From Castellaniella sp049673105 (GTDB lineage Bacteria; Pseudomonadota; Gammaproteobacteria; Burkholderiales; Burkholderiaceae_B), in assembly GCF_049673105.1 (NCBI RefSeq), contig NZ_JBATXG010000003.1:25717-89716 (forward strand): a stretch of DNA of 64,000 nt, written 5' to 3'. Each line of letters opens with the position of its first letter. Position 1 is the stretch's first letter. The notes beneath the pieces were generated by a model, which was not told the origin of the DNA, did not search any database, and was given only the letters and a program-made list of their open reading frames with translations. Of this stretch, positions 53,701 to 60,503 are shown piece after piece. Made by a program: the position numbers and the translations under genes.

Positions 53701-53788
53701 GCTTGTTCCGGTGCTCTATGCCGTATTGGACGATCTTGCTCAGCGTTTCACGCCGGGACCTGGGCCGGTGAGGCCGTCCCGCCGCTAG
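50726..53788 (+). CDS. RND efflux permease (second pump)
   Basis: A 1020-residue inner-membrane RND transporter with two sets of membrane segments and large periplasmic loops. The start MNFSDWSIRNPVPTILLFAL follows a GGGCGGCC stretch with weak ribosome site. The proton-relay Asp pair is in VVGILVDDAIVEIENIMRHL. The TM region LMGISSKNSILLVEYAIMARRG in the second half is conserved. It is distinct from the MexF-type protein at 30602-33808 in length and sequence, so the window carries two independent pumps. Substrates are unknown. Confidence 0.94.
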   Translation: MNFSDWSIRNPVPTILLFALLTVAGLFAFGGAKIQNFPDVDLPLVTVVASLPGVAPAQMETEVARKLENAMATMKGLRHLHTTVQDGVATVSAEFRLEKPPQEALDDTRAAVARVRADLPAALRDPVISKVEFKNAPILTYTVASSRMDEEALSWFVDDQITRRLLAVPGVGAVNRVGGVNREVRVELDPDRLLALRLSAADVSRRLGQMQGEASGGRIRLGSGEQTIRAVVAAPSAAALAAIAIPLQDGRVVRLDQVASVTDTVAERRSAAFLNGNPVVGFEVLRTTGAGDLAVADGVRQALAALKAEQPDLELTEAFNAVDPVVENFEGSMSLLLEGALLAVLVVGLFLRDIRATFISAVALPLSIIPTFLFMQWLGFTLNVVTLLSLSLVVGILVDDAIVEIENIMRHLAQGKDPLEAAREASDEIGMAVIATTFALIAVFLPTAFMDGLAGKFFVQFGWTASIAVFFSLVVARLCTPMMAAYWLKKPARAHAEPFWMPAYLKAARWAFAHKGATLTIVASFSIASCTPLLTGAIKSDFMPPADVSQTRISVELPPGSTFEQTRAVADQVGAAVAAHPQVTTVYTAVGGGSAGDSPVHNAAEARMANLTLNLMSREERPDQSQQLIERELRSRLLDVAGARIKVAVDEVYTLVLSGEDSDLLAQHAARVEQELRGLAGIGQVISSASLQRPELIVRPDTARAADLGVSTDAIAETLRVAALGDYEQFLPKLNLDQRQVPIVVRLPDDAMHDLALLRQLTVPGARGPVPLSHVAEMTIASGPAQISRLDRRRNVNFEIELNGQALGDVQQRVAALPSLSHLPPGLFRNDIGEAETSNELGRSFLLAMGAGVACIYIVLVLLFRAWVQPVTILGALLLSVPGVILVLFATGTNLSMPVMIGVIMLMGISSKNSILLVEYAIMARRGHGMSRHEALLDACHKRARPIVMTTLAMGVGMLPIALGLGADPSFRAPMAIVVIGGLITSTFLSLLLVPVLYAVLDDLAQRFTPGPGPVRPSRR

Positions 53789-53870
53789 CCTGCGTCGCCG
53801 CGTTTTACTCACCCGCATCCACTAAAAACCTCAACTTGATGTTGGTCAATTATTTGCATACTATGCCCTT

Positions 53871-53895
53871 AAATCTGAGTGTTTTAGTCGGGTAC
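53871..53895 (+). promoter_or_regulatory. Upstream IscR type 1 box
   Basis: This 25-base segment fits the type 1 IscR consensus (ATASYYGACTRWWWYAGTCRRSTAT pattern, read in blocks) at about 21 of 25 positions. The right half TAGTCGGGTA is exact. It overlaps the -35 region of the TATACT promoter at 53901-53906. Confidence 0.6.
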
Positions 53896-53901
53896 TGGGC
53901 T

Positions 53902-53926
53902 ATACTTGACTTTAATAGTCGGGTAT
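53902..53926 (+). promoter_or_regulatory. IscR type 1 box over the isc promoter
   Basis: ATACTTGACT-TTAA-TAGTCGGGTAT fits the type 1 IscR consensus at all but one of 25 positions. It overlaps the -10 TATACT (53901-53906). Holo-IscR binding here would repress the operon as in other proteobacteria. Confidence 0.85.
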
Positions 53927-53970
53927 AAATTTCCCGTGTGATTTGATTCAGAACCAAAAGGGGTTTCATC

Positions 53971-54486
53971 ATGCGTTTGACGACCAAAGGGCGTTTTGCC
54001 GTAACGGCAATGATCGATCTGGCTTTGCGTCATCACAGCGGGCCGGTCACGCTGGCCGCCATCAGCGGGCGCCAGAATATTTCCCTGTCTTATCTGGAAC
54101 AGCTGTTCGGCAAGCTGCGTCGTCACGAACTCGTGGACAGCGTGCGCGGGCCGGGCGGGGGGTATATGCTGGCGCGTCACGCCCGCGACCTGTCCGTCGC
54201 CGACATCATCTTCGCGGTGGACGAGCCGCTGGATGCCACCAGCTGCGGCGGCAAGGAAAACTGTGACATCGGGCGTAACGGTCGTTCGGGAAAGTGCATG
54301 ACCCATGACCTGTGGGCGACCTTGAGTCGTAAAATGCTGGAATACCTGGATTCGGTGTCGCTGCAGGATCTGGTCGATCAACAGCGGCTACGGGAATGGC
54401 AGGAATCGGGGCAGCTGCGCAACGGCCGCCCGACGATCCCCATCACGCCCGTGGCCAGCGATGCCCAGCAATCCGTTTCCGCCTGA
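53971..54486 (+). CDS. iscR: Fe-S cluster-sensing regulator IscR, with lengthened cysteine loop
   Basis: Rrf2-family repressor that senses [2Fe-2S] supply. The 171-residue protein has the N-terminal winged HTH (MRLTTKGRFAVTAMIDLAL, ISLSYLEQLFGKLRRHELV, RGPGGGY). Cluster ligands are Cys92, Cys98 and Cys109 with His112. In Escherichia coli the third Cys is residue 104, so the second-to-third spacing is 10 residues here instead of 5. AAGGGG precedes the ATG. Two IscR boxes lie upstream. First gene of iscR-iscS-iscU-iscA. Confidence 0.95.
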   Translation: MRLTTKGRFAVTAMIDLALRHHSGPVTLAAISGRQNISLSYLEQLFGKLRRHELVDSVRGPGGGYMLARHARDLSVADIIFAVDEPLDATSCGGKENCDIGRNGRSGKCMTHDLWATLSRKMLEYLDSVSLQDLVDQQRLREWQESGQLRNGRPTIPITPVASDAQQSVSA

Positions 54487-54506
54487 TTGTTCTGGAGTCT
54501 TCATCA

Positions 54507-55727
54507 ATGCCGCAAGGCCTATCAGCAGATCGCCCCATCTATCTGGATTATTCCGCCACCACGCCGGTGGATGAACGTGTCGCACAGGCCATGCTCCCCT
54601 GGCTGACCGAACGCTTCGGCAACCCGGCTTCGCGCAGCCATGCCTGGGGCTGGGACGCGGAAGAAGCCGTAGAACAGGCGCGCGCCCGGGTCGCCGGCCT
54701 GATCCACGCCGATCCGCGAGAAATCATCTGGACCTCGGGCGCCACCGAATCCAATAATCTGGCAATCAAAGGCGTGGCCGAATTCCACGCAGCGCGCGGA
54801 CGGCACATCATCACCGTGCGCACCGAACACAAGGCCGTGCTGGATGCCTGTCAGGCCCTGGAACAGCGCGGCTTTCAAGTGACGTACCTGGACGTGGACG
54901 AGGGCGGTCTGCTCAGCCCCCAGGCGCTGCGGGCGGCTCTGCGCCCCGATACCATCCTGGCGTCCGTCATGCTGGTGAATAATGAAATCGGCGTCATTCA
55001 GGACATTGCCGCGCTGGCTGCCGTGTGCCGGGAACAGGGCGTCCTGTTCCATACCGACGCTGCCCAGGCCACGGGCAAGGTCGCCATCGACGTCGCTGCC
55101 CTGGATGTCGATCTGCTGTCCATGTCGGCGCACAAGACCTACGGCCCCAAAGGGATCGGGGCGCTGTACGTGCGGCGCAAGCCCCGTGTGCGCCTGGAAG
55201 CCCAAATCCACGGCGGCGGACACGAGCGCGGCATGCGTTCCGGCACGCTGCCCACGCACCAGATCGTCGGCATGGGCCAGGCGTATGCCTTGGCCGCCGA
55301 ACTGATGGATCAGGAAATCCCTCGTATCCGGGCGTTGCGGGATCGTTTGTGGGACGGTCTGAAAGACCTGCCCGACGTCTACCTGAACGGGGCGCTCGAC
55401 CATCGCGTGGCGAACACGCTGAATGTCAGCATCGCCCATATCGAAGGCGAATCCCTCTTGATGGCCGTTCCCGAACTCGCCGTTTCCAGCGGGTCGGCCT
55501 GCACATCCGCCAGTCTCGAACCTTCCTACGTGTTGCGGGCCTTGGGGCGCAGCGACCCGCTGGCGCACAGTTCACTGCGCCTGACGCTGGGCCGCTACAC
55601 CACGCAGGAACAGGTCGATCGGGCCATTGGCTTGCTGCGCACGCAGATTCAGCGCTTACGCGAACTTTCGCCCTTATGGGAAATGCGTCAGCAGGGTACG
55701 CTGGCGGCTTGGGAAGGCGCTTTGTGA
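54507..55727 (+). CDS. iscS: Cysteine desulfurase IscS
   Basis: PLP enzyme that takes sulfur from cysteine as persulfide and hands it to IscU and other acceptors. The 406-residue protein starts MPQGLSADRPIYLDYSATTPVDERV; PLP lysine in LSMSAHKTYGPKGIG, catalytic Cys loop in SSGSACTSASLEPSYVLRALG. The C-terminus ends SPLWEMRQQGTLAAWEGAL, which differs from the SIEWAHH-type end that contacts IscU in Escherichia coli. The start has TGGAG upstream. The stop overlaps the iscU start (TGATG). Confidence 0.96.
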   Translation: MPQGLSADRPIYLDYSATTPVDERVAQAMLPWLTERFGNPASRSHAWGWDAEEAVEQARARVAGLIHADPREIIWTSGATESNNLAIKGVAEFHAARGRHIITVRTEHKAVLDACQALEQRGFQVTYLDVDEGGLLSPQALRAALRPDTILASVMLVNNEIGVIQDIAALAAVCREQGVLFHTDAAQATGKVAIDVAALDVDLLSMSAHKTYGPKGIGALYVRRKPRVRLEAQIHGGGHERGMRSGTLPTHQIVGMGQAYALAAELMDQEIPRIRALRDRLWDGLKDLPDVYLNGALDHRVANTLNVSIAHIEGESLLMAVPELAVSSGSACTSASLEPSYVLRALGRSDPLAHSSLRLTLGRYTTQEQVDRAIGLLRTQIQRLRELSPLWEMRQQGTLAAWEGAL

Positions 55728-56113
55728 TGGCGGGGACTGCATACGGGCCGCAGGTCCTGGATCATTACCTGCATCCGCGTCACGTGGGGTCTTTCGACCC
55801 CCAGGACAGCCAGGTGGGCACCGCGCTAGTCGGTTCGCCGGCCTTGGGCCAGGTGCTGAAGCTGCAAATTCGTTTGCAGGGTGCGGCCATCGAGTCCGCC
55901 TGCTTCCGGGCGTTTGGCTGCGGCGCCGCGATTGCGGCGGGGTCCTTGGCGACCGAATGGCTGCAGGGCCGCAGCCTGGATCAGGCACTGGCTATCCGCA
56001 GCCAGGATTTCGTCCAGGCGCTGGATCTGCCGCCTGCCAAGCTGCACTGCGCTTTGTTGGCGGAAGACGCGATCCGCGCAGCAGTTGCGGACTATACTGA
56101 TAAGCATTCTTGA
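55727..56113 (+). CDS. iscU: Divergent IscU-type scaffold protein lacking the first ligand cysteine
   Basis: Scaffold on which [2Fe-2S] clusters are normally built. The 128-residue protein aligns with IscU along its length (HYLHPRHVGSFDPQD, KLQIRL, FGCGAAIAAGSLATEW, KLHCALLAEDAIRAAVADY). The canonical PACGD segment reads PALGQ: the first ligand Cys is Leu40 and the nearby essential Asp is Gln42. The other two ligand cysteines, Cys65 and Cys108, and His107 are kept. The HscA-recognition motif LPPVK reads LPPAK (101-105). An extra Cys59 appears. Start ATG overlaps the iscS stop. The usual cluster assembly may be impaired, or ligands may be supplied otherwise. Confidence 0.9.
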   Translation: MAGTAYGPQVLDHYLHPRHVGSFDPQDSQVGTALVGSPALGQVLKLQIRLQGAAIESACFRAFGCGAAIAAGSLATEWLQGRSLDQALAIRSQDFVQALDLPPAKLHCALLAEDAIRAAVADYTDKHS

Positions 56114-56139
56114 ATACCGGTTTTATTGTCGAGGTCACC

Positions 56140-56463
56140 ATGGCAGTCACACTGACACAACAGGCAGCCGATCATATCCGGCGCCATCTGGAAAAACGCG
56201 GCAAGGGCCTGGGCCTGCGCTTGGGCGTGAAGCCGTCCGGCTGCTCGGGCATGTCCTATCAGCTGGAATACGTAGACGACCCGATGGCCGAAGATCAGAT
56301 CTTCGAACAATTCGGCGCGCGCGTGTACGTGGCGCCCGACAGTCTGACCTATCTGCAGGGCACCGAACTGGACTACGTCCGGGAAGGCCTGAACGAGGGA
56401 TTCCGTTTCCGCAACCCCAATGAAAAAGCCGCTTGCGGCTGCGGGGAATCATTTACCGTGTAA
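56140..56463 (+). CDS. iscA: A-type Fe-S carrier protein IscA
   Basis: Carrier or late-stage cluster assembly protein. The 107-residue protein has the three conserved cysteines: one in PSGCSGMSYQ and the C-terminal pair in ACGCGESF. ATG 56140 (MAVTLTQQAADHIRRH) is chosen; a GAGG lies 8 bases upstream. It is the last gene of the operon; hscB, hscA and fdx, which usually follow, are absent here. Confidence 0.95.
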   Translation: MAVTLTQQAADHIRRHLEKRGKGLGLRLGVKPSGCSGMSYQLEYVDDPMAEDQIFEQFGARVYVAPDSLTYLQGTELDYVREGLNEGFRFRNPNEKAACGCGESFTV

Positions 56464-56482
56464 CGGGCGCCCGCGTCGCGGA

Positions 56483-56520
56483 CATGCAAAAGGCCGGGGT
56501 GATTCCCGGCCTTTTGCATG
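56483..56520. terminator. Bidirectional terminator between iscA and lysS
   Basis: CATGCAAAAGGCCGGG (56483-56498) pairs perfectly with CCCGGCCTTTTGCATG (56505-56520), 16 base pairs with a 6-base loop. TTTT inside each arm end serves both directions. It closes the isc operon and also follows lysS. Confidence 0.85.
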
Positions 56521-56583
56521 GAGCGCCGGGATGTCCCGGGCTTCGGCGGCTTCGCAGGGAAGCCGTCGAGGTGTCAGCGGCGA

Positions 56584-58101
56584 TCAGTCCTCGCGGCGCA
56601 GATGCGGGAACAGGATCACGTCGCGGATGTTGGGGCTGTCGGTCAGCATCATGACCAGGCGATCGATGCCGATGCCGCAGCCGCCGGTGGGCGGCATGCC
56701 GTATTCCAGCGCGCGCACATAGTCGGCGTCGTAGTACATGGCTTCCTCGTCGCCGGCGTCCTTGGCGGCCACCTGGGCTTGAAAGCGCGCAGCCTGGTCT
56801 TCGGGATCGTTCAATTCGGAAAAACCGTTGGCGATTTCACGCCCGCAGGCGAACAATTCGAATCGTTCGGTGATGCCCGCCTGGGTGTCGGATGCTCGGG
56901 CCAGGGGCGAGACCTCGATCGGATAGTCGATGATGAAGGTCGGGTGCCACAGCAGGGCTTCCGCCGTTTCTTCGAATAGCGCCAATTGCAGGGCGCCCAG
57001 GCCGGCGTTGGACAACACGGGGCCGTTGACGTCGGCGCCCAGGCGGCGCAGATCCTGGCGCAGAAAATCGATGTCCTGCAGCTGCGCAGCCGTGTAGGTC
57101 GGCGCATATTTCAGGATGGCTTCGGTGATGGTCAGGCGGTCAAAGGTGCGGCCCAGGTCCAGCGGCTGGCCCTGATACGTAAGATCGGTCGTGCCGCAGA
57201 CGCGCAGCGCCGTGTCGCGGATCAACGATTCGGTGTAGTCCATCAGCCAGCGGTAGTCGGTGTACGCCGCATAGAATTCCATCATGGTGAATTCCGGGTT
57301 GTGGCGCGGACTGACCCCTTCGTTGCGGAAGTTGCGGTTGATCTCGAAGACCCGTTCAAAGCCGCCGACGATCAGGCGTTTCAGATACAGTTCCGGCGCG
57401 ATGCGCAGGTACATGTCCATATCCAGCGCGTTGTGGTGCGTGGTGAACGGTTTGGCGGCGGCGCCCCCTGGAATCGGGTGCAGCATCGGGGTTTCGACTT
57501 CCAGGAAATCGGCGTCCGACATGAGCTGGCGGATGGCGCTGACGATGCGGCTTCGGGCCAGGAAAGTCTGGCGCGTTTCTTGCGTCATGATCAGGTCGAC
57601 GTAGCGCTGGCGGTAGCGCAGTTCCTGGTCGGCCACGCCGTGGAATTTGTCGGGCAGCGGGCGCAAGGATTTCGACAACAGGCGCAGCGATTCCACGCGC
57701 AGCGACAGTTCGCCTTTGTTGGTTTTGAAGACCTGGCCCTCGGCGCCCACGATGTCGCCGATGTCCCAGGACTTGAAGGCCGCATAGGTCTCGTCGCCCA
57801 GCACGCCCCGATCCAGGTACAGCTGCAGGCGGCCCGTGGCGTCCTGCAGCGTGGCGAAGCTGGCCTTGCCCATGACGCGCTTGAGCATCATGCGTCCGGC
57901 CACGCGCGCGCGGCGGTTCTGGGCCAGCAGGGCATCGGCGTCCAGCGCGCCGTAGTCCTCGTGCAAGGTCGCGGCATGCGTGTCGGGCTGGAAGTCGTTG
58001 GGGTAGGCGGGGCCGGCCTCGCGCAGGCTGGTCAGCTTGGCGCGCCGTTCGGCGATCAGGCGGTTTTCGTCGGGAGTGTGGGATTCTGTCTGCGCGGTCA
58101 T
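56584..58101 (-). CDS. lysS: Lysyl-tRNA synthetase (class II)
   Basis: Charges tRNA-Lys. The 505-residue protein has the OB-fold anticodon-binding domain (about 60-145, ARVAGRMMLKRVMGKASFATLQD), motif 1 (SDADFLEVETPMLHPIPGGAAAKPF), motif 2 (FERVFEINRNFRNEGVSPRHNPEFTMMEFY as a region) and motif 3 (GCGIGIDRLVMMLTD). It follows prfB, the same order as in many proteobacteria, where lysS and prfB share a transcript. Confidence 0.98.
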   Translation of the reverse strand: MTAQTESHTPDENRLIAERRAKLTSLREAGPAYPNDFQPDTHAATLHEDYGALDADALLAQNRRARVAGRMMLKRVMGKASFATLQDATGRLQLYLDRGVLGDETYAAFKSWDIGDIVGAEGQVFKTNKGELSLRVESLRLLSKSLRPLPDKFHGVADQELRYRQRYVDLIMTQETRQTFLARSRIVSAIRQLMSDADFLEVETPMLHPIPGGAAAKPFTTHHNALDMDMYLRIAPELYLKRLIVGGFERVFEINRNFRNEGVSPRHNPEFTMMEFYAAYTDYRWLMDYTESLIRDTALRVCGTTDLTYQGQPLDLGRTFDRLTITEAILKYAPTYTAAQLQDIDFLRQDLRRLGADVNGPVLSNAGLGALQLALFEETAEALLWHPTFIIDYPIEVSPLARASDTQAGITERFELFACGREIANGFSELNDPEDQAARFQAQVAAKDAGDEEAMYYDADYVRALEYGMPPTGGCGIGIDRLVMMLTDSPNIRDVILFPHLRRED

Positions 58102-58172
58102 GTCGGAAAATCAGTCGATCGTGGAAGGAGACCGGACGGCGGACGCCGGCCCGGTCTGAGCATGGCGGGGGC

Positions 58173-59277
58173 TTAGACCCCTTGTTTCAGGCTGGCGGTG
58201 ATGAACGGGTCCAGATCGCCGTCCAGGACTTTCTGCGTATTGGAGATTTCCACCCCGGTGCGCAGGTCTTTGATGCGGCTCTGGTCCAGCACGTAAGAAC
58301 GGATCTGGTGCCCCCAGCCCACGTCGCTCTTGGCGTCTTCCAGTTTCTGCTGTTCGGCCATGCGGTTGCGCATTTCCAGTTCGTACAGGCGGGATTTCAG
58401 CATCTGCATGGCTTCGGCGCGGTTGCGGTGCTGGGAACGGTCATTCTGGCACTGTACAACGATGCCGGTGGGGTTGTGCGTGATGCGCACTGCGGAATCG
58501 GTCTTGTTGATGTGCTGGCCGCCCGCACCGCTGGCGCGGTAGGTGTCGATGCGCAGATCAGCCGGATTGACCTCTATTTCAAAGGAATCGTCGATTTCGG
58601 GGTAGACGAAGACGCTGGCAAAGGACGTATGCCGGCCATTGGACGAATCGAAAGGGCTTTTGCGCACCAGACGATGCACGCCGGTTTCCGTGCGCAGCAG
58701 ACCGTAGGCGTATTCGCCTTCGAATTTGATCGTGGCTGATTTGATGCCGGCGACTTCACCCTCGGATTCTTCCAGGATTTCTGCCTTGAAGTCCTTGCGC
58801 TCGCCATAGTGCAGGTACTGGCGCAGCAGCATGGAGGCCCAGTCCTGAGCCTCGGTGCCGCCCGCGCCTGCCTGAATGTCGACGAAGCAGTTCATGGAGT
58901 CGGCCGGATTGTTGAACATGCGGCGGAATTCCAGGGCTTCCAGGCGTTCGCCCAGTGCGTGGCAGTCGGCCTCGATGGCCTGCAGAGTCGCGTCGTCATC
59001 GTCGTCGCTGGCCAGTTCGAACAGGTCGCGGGCATCCAGCAGGCCGCGTTCCAGCTCGGTCAGCGTCTGGACGATGGTTTCCAGAGACTTTTTTTCACGC
59101 CCTAGTTCCTGGGCGTGAGTCGGGTCGTTCCAGACCTCGGGGCTTTCGAGTTCGGCATTGACGACGTGCAAGCGTTCGGCTTTGGCATCGTAGTCAAAGA
59201 TACCTCCGAAGAATGGCCTGGCGCTCCAGATAGTCCTCGATGTGGGTGCTGATCTGGTTCTGGCGTTCGGCTTCCAT
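58173..59277 (-). CDS. prfB: Peptide chain release factor 2, with programmed +1 frameshift
   Basis: Recognises UGA and UAA stop codons. The gene starts at ATG 59277 (MEAERQNQISTHIEDYLERQ), reads 26 further codons to an in-frame TGA at 59194-59196, and continues in the +1 frame to 58173, giving a product of about 367 residues. The second frame carries the stop-codon-recognition SPF (KSPFDSSNG) and the catalytic GGQ (SGAGGQHINKTDSAVRI). The frameshift site is standard (see separate entry). This is not a pseudogene: low RF2 levels allow the shift, an autoregulatory loop. It precedes lysS. Confidence 0.97.
59193..59208 (-). promoter_or_regulatory. prfB +1 programmed frameshift site
   Basis: On the minus strand CGGAGGTATCTTTGAC: an internal Shine-Dalgarno (GGAGG), three bases, CTT slippery codon, TGA stop and C. 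This matches the Escherichia coli site in all functional parts. Confidence 0.97.
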
Positions 59278-59375
59278 GCGGGTTTCCTTTTTTCTGATAC
59301 TGCGAAGATAATCTACCATTTTAACGCGCTGGGGCATCGGCATCGAGACCGGCCTGAAGCAGCCAGGAGAGTCGC

Positions 59376-60503
59376 ATGGAAGAAGAGCAGGGCGCAGCTA
59401 GACAGGTGCCGGCGCCGCGGGCCGGTTCTACGCTGTTGGACCGCCGGGCGAGCCTCTTCGAGGGGCCGGTCGGGCGGCTGCGGGATCTGTCGCCGGCGTA
59501 TTTCGGTCTGGTGATGGCCACCGGCATCGTGTCCCTCGGGGCGGACATGATGGGGCTGCCGCTGCTTGCTCAAGCGCTGTTCGTGCTGAATCTGTTGCAG
59601 TACGGTGCGCTGTGTGTCTTGTATGTCCTGCGTGCGATCTACCATCCCCGGCAGTTCTTCGGCGATATGGTCAGCCACCTGCGGGGGCCGGGCTATTTCA
59701 CGGCGGTGGCGGCCACCGGCATCCTGTCCAGCCAGTTCCTGGTCCAGGCCGGCAACGTCGCGGTGGGCTTTTCCCTGTGGCTGCTGGCGGTCGTTCTGTG
59801 GATCGGCCTGATCTACACGATCTTTACCGCCTTCACGGTCAAAGCCGACAAGCCCACCTTGGACAAGGGCATCAGCGGCGGCTGGCTGCTGTCCGTGGTG
59901 GCGACCCAGTCGGTGGCGGTGTCCAGCGCTTTGCTGGCCGTGCACATCGGCCAGCCTTACCGGCTGGAACTCAATCTGCTGGCGCTGTCCATGTGGCTGT
60001 GGGGCGGCATGCTGTACATCTGGATGATGTCGCTGATCTTTTATCGCTACGTGTTCTTCCGTTTTTTGCCGGATGACCTGTCGCCGCCGTACTGGATCAA
60101 TATGGGTGCGATGGCGATTTCCACCCTGGCGGGGTCGCTGCTGATCCTGAATGCCCCGCAAGCCCCCTTTCTGGTGTCGCTGCTGCCGTTTCTGAAAGGC
60201 TTCACCGTGTTTTATTGGGCGACGGGGTCGTGGTGGATTCCGATGCTGTTGTTGCTGGGCGTCTGGCGCTACGGTGTCCAGCGCTTTCCTTTTCGGTATG
60301 ACCCGCTGTATTGGGGCGCGGTGTTTCCCCTGGGCATGTACGCGGCCAGCACGTGGCAGATGAACCGTGCCATGGAATTCGGCTTTCTGGGCGGCTTGCC
60401 GCATGTTTTCCTGTATGCGGCCCTGTTGGCGTGGATGCTGACGTTTGCCGGCATGGTGCGGTCCGTCCTGCGCGCAGGACGCCGCCCGCCGGGGACCGTC
60501 TAA
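59376..60503 (+). CDS. TDT-family transporter (tellurite-resistance/dicarboxylate or SLAC1-like)
   Basis: An integral-membrane protein of 375 residues with about ten hydrophobic segments, starting near residue 38 (SPAYFGLVMATGIVSLGADMMG). The early motif YFGLVMATGIVSL is characteristic of the TDT/TehA/Mae1/SLAC1 family, which includes dicarboxylate and sulfite exporters and anion channels. The substrate is not known. It is divergent from prfB and converges on the chemotaxis gene, overlapping it by 4 bases at the stop codons. Confidence 0.85.
   Translation: MEEEQGAARQVPAPRAGSTLLDRRASLFEGPVGRLRDLSPAYFGLVMATGIVSLGADMMGLPLLAQALFVLNLLQYGALCVLYVLRAIYHPRQFFGDMVSHLRGPGYFTAVAATGILSSQFLVQAGNVAVGFSLWLLAVVLWIGLIYTIFTAFTVKADKPTLDKGISGGWLLSVVATQSVAVSSALLAVHIGQPYRLELNLLALSMWLWGGMLYIWMMSLIFYRYVFFRFLPDDLSPPYWINMGAMAISTLAGSLLILNAPQAPFLVSLLPFLKGFTVFYWATGSWWIPMLLLLGVWRYGVQRFPFRYDPLYWGAVFPLGMYAASTWQMNRAMEFGFLGGLPHVFLYAALLAWMLTFAGMVRSVLRAGRRPPGTV

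Noticed and set aside
47553..53788. The second RND operon as a mobile-element cargo
   Set aside because: No integrase, insertion sequence, terminal repeats or tRNA attachment site is visible at its borders; base composition looks similar by eye.
58173..59277. prfB as a pseudogene because of the in-frame TGA at codon 28
   Set aside because: The stop lies in a textbook +1 frameshift site and the rest of the frame is intact with SPF and GGQ motifs.
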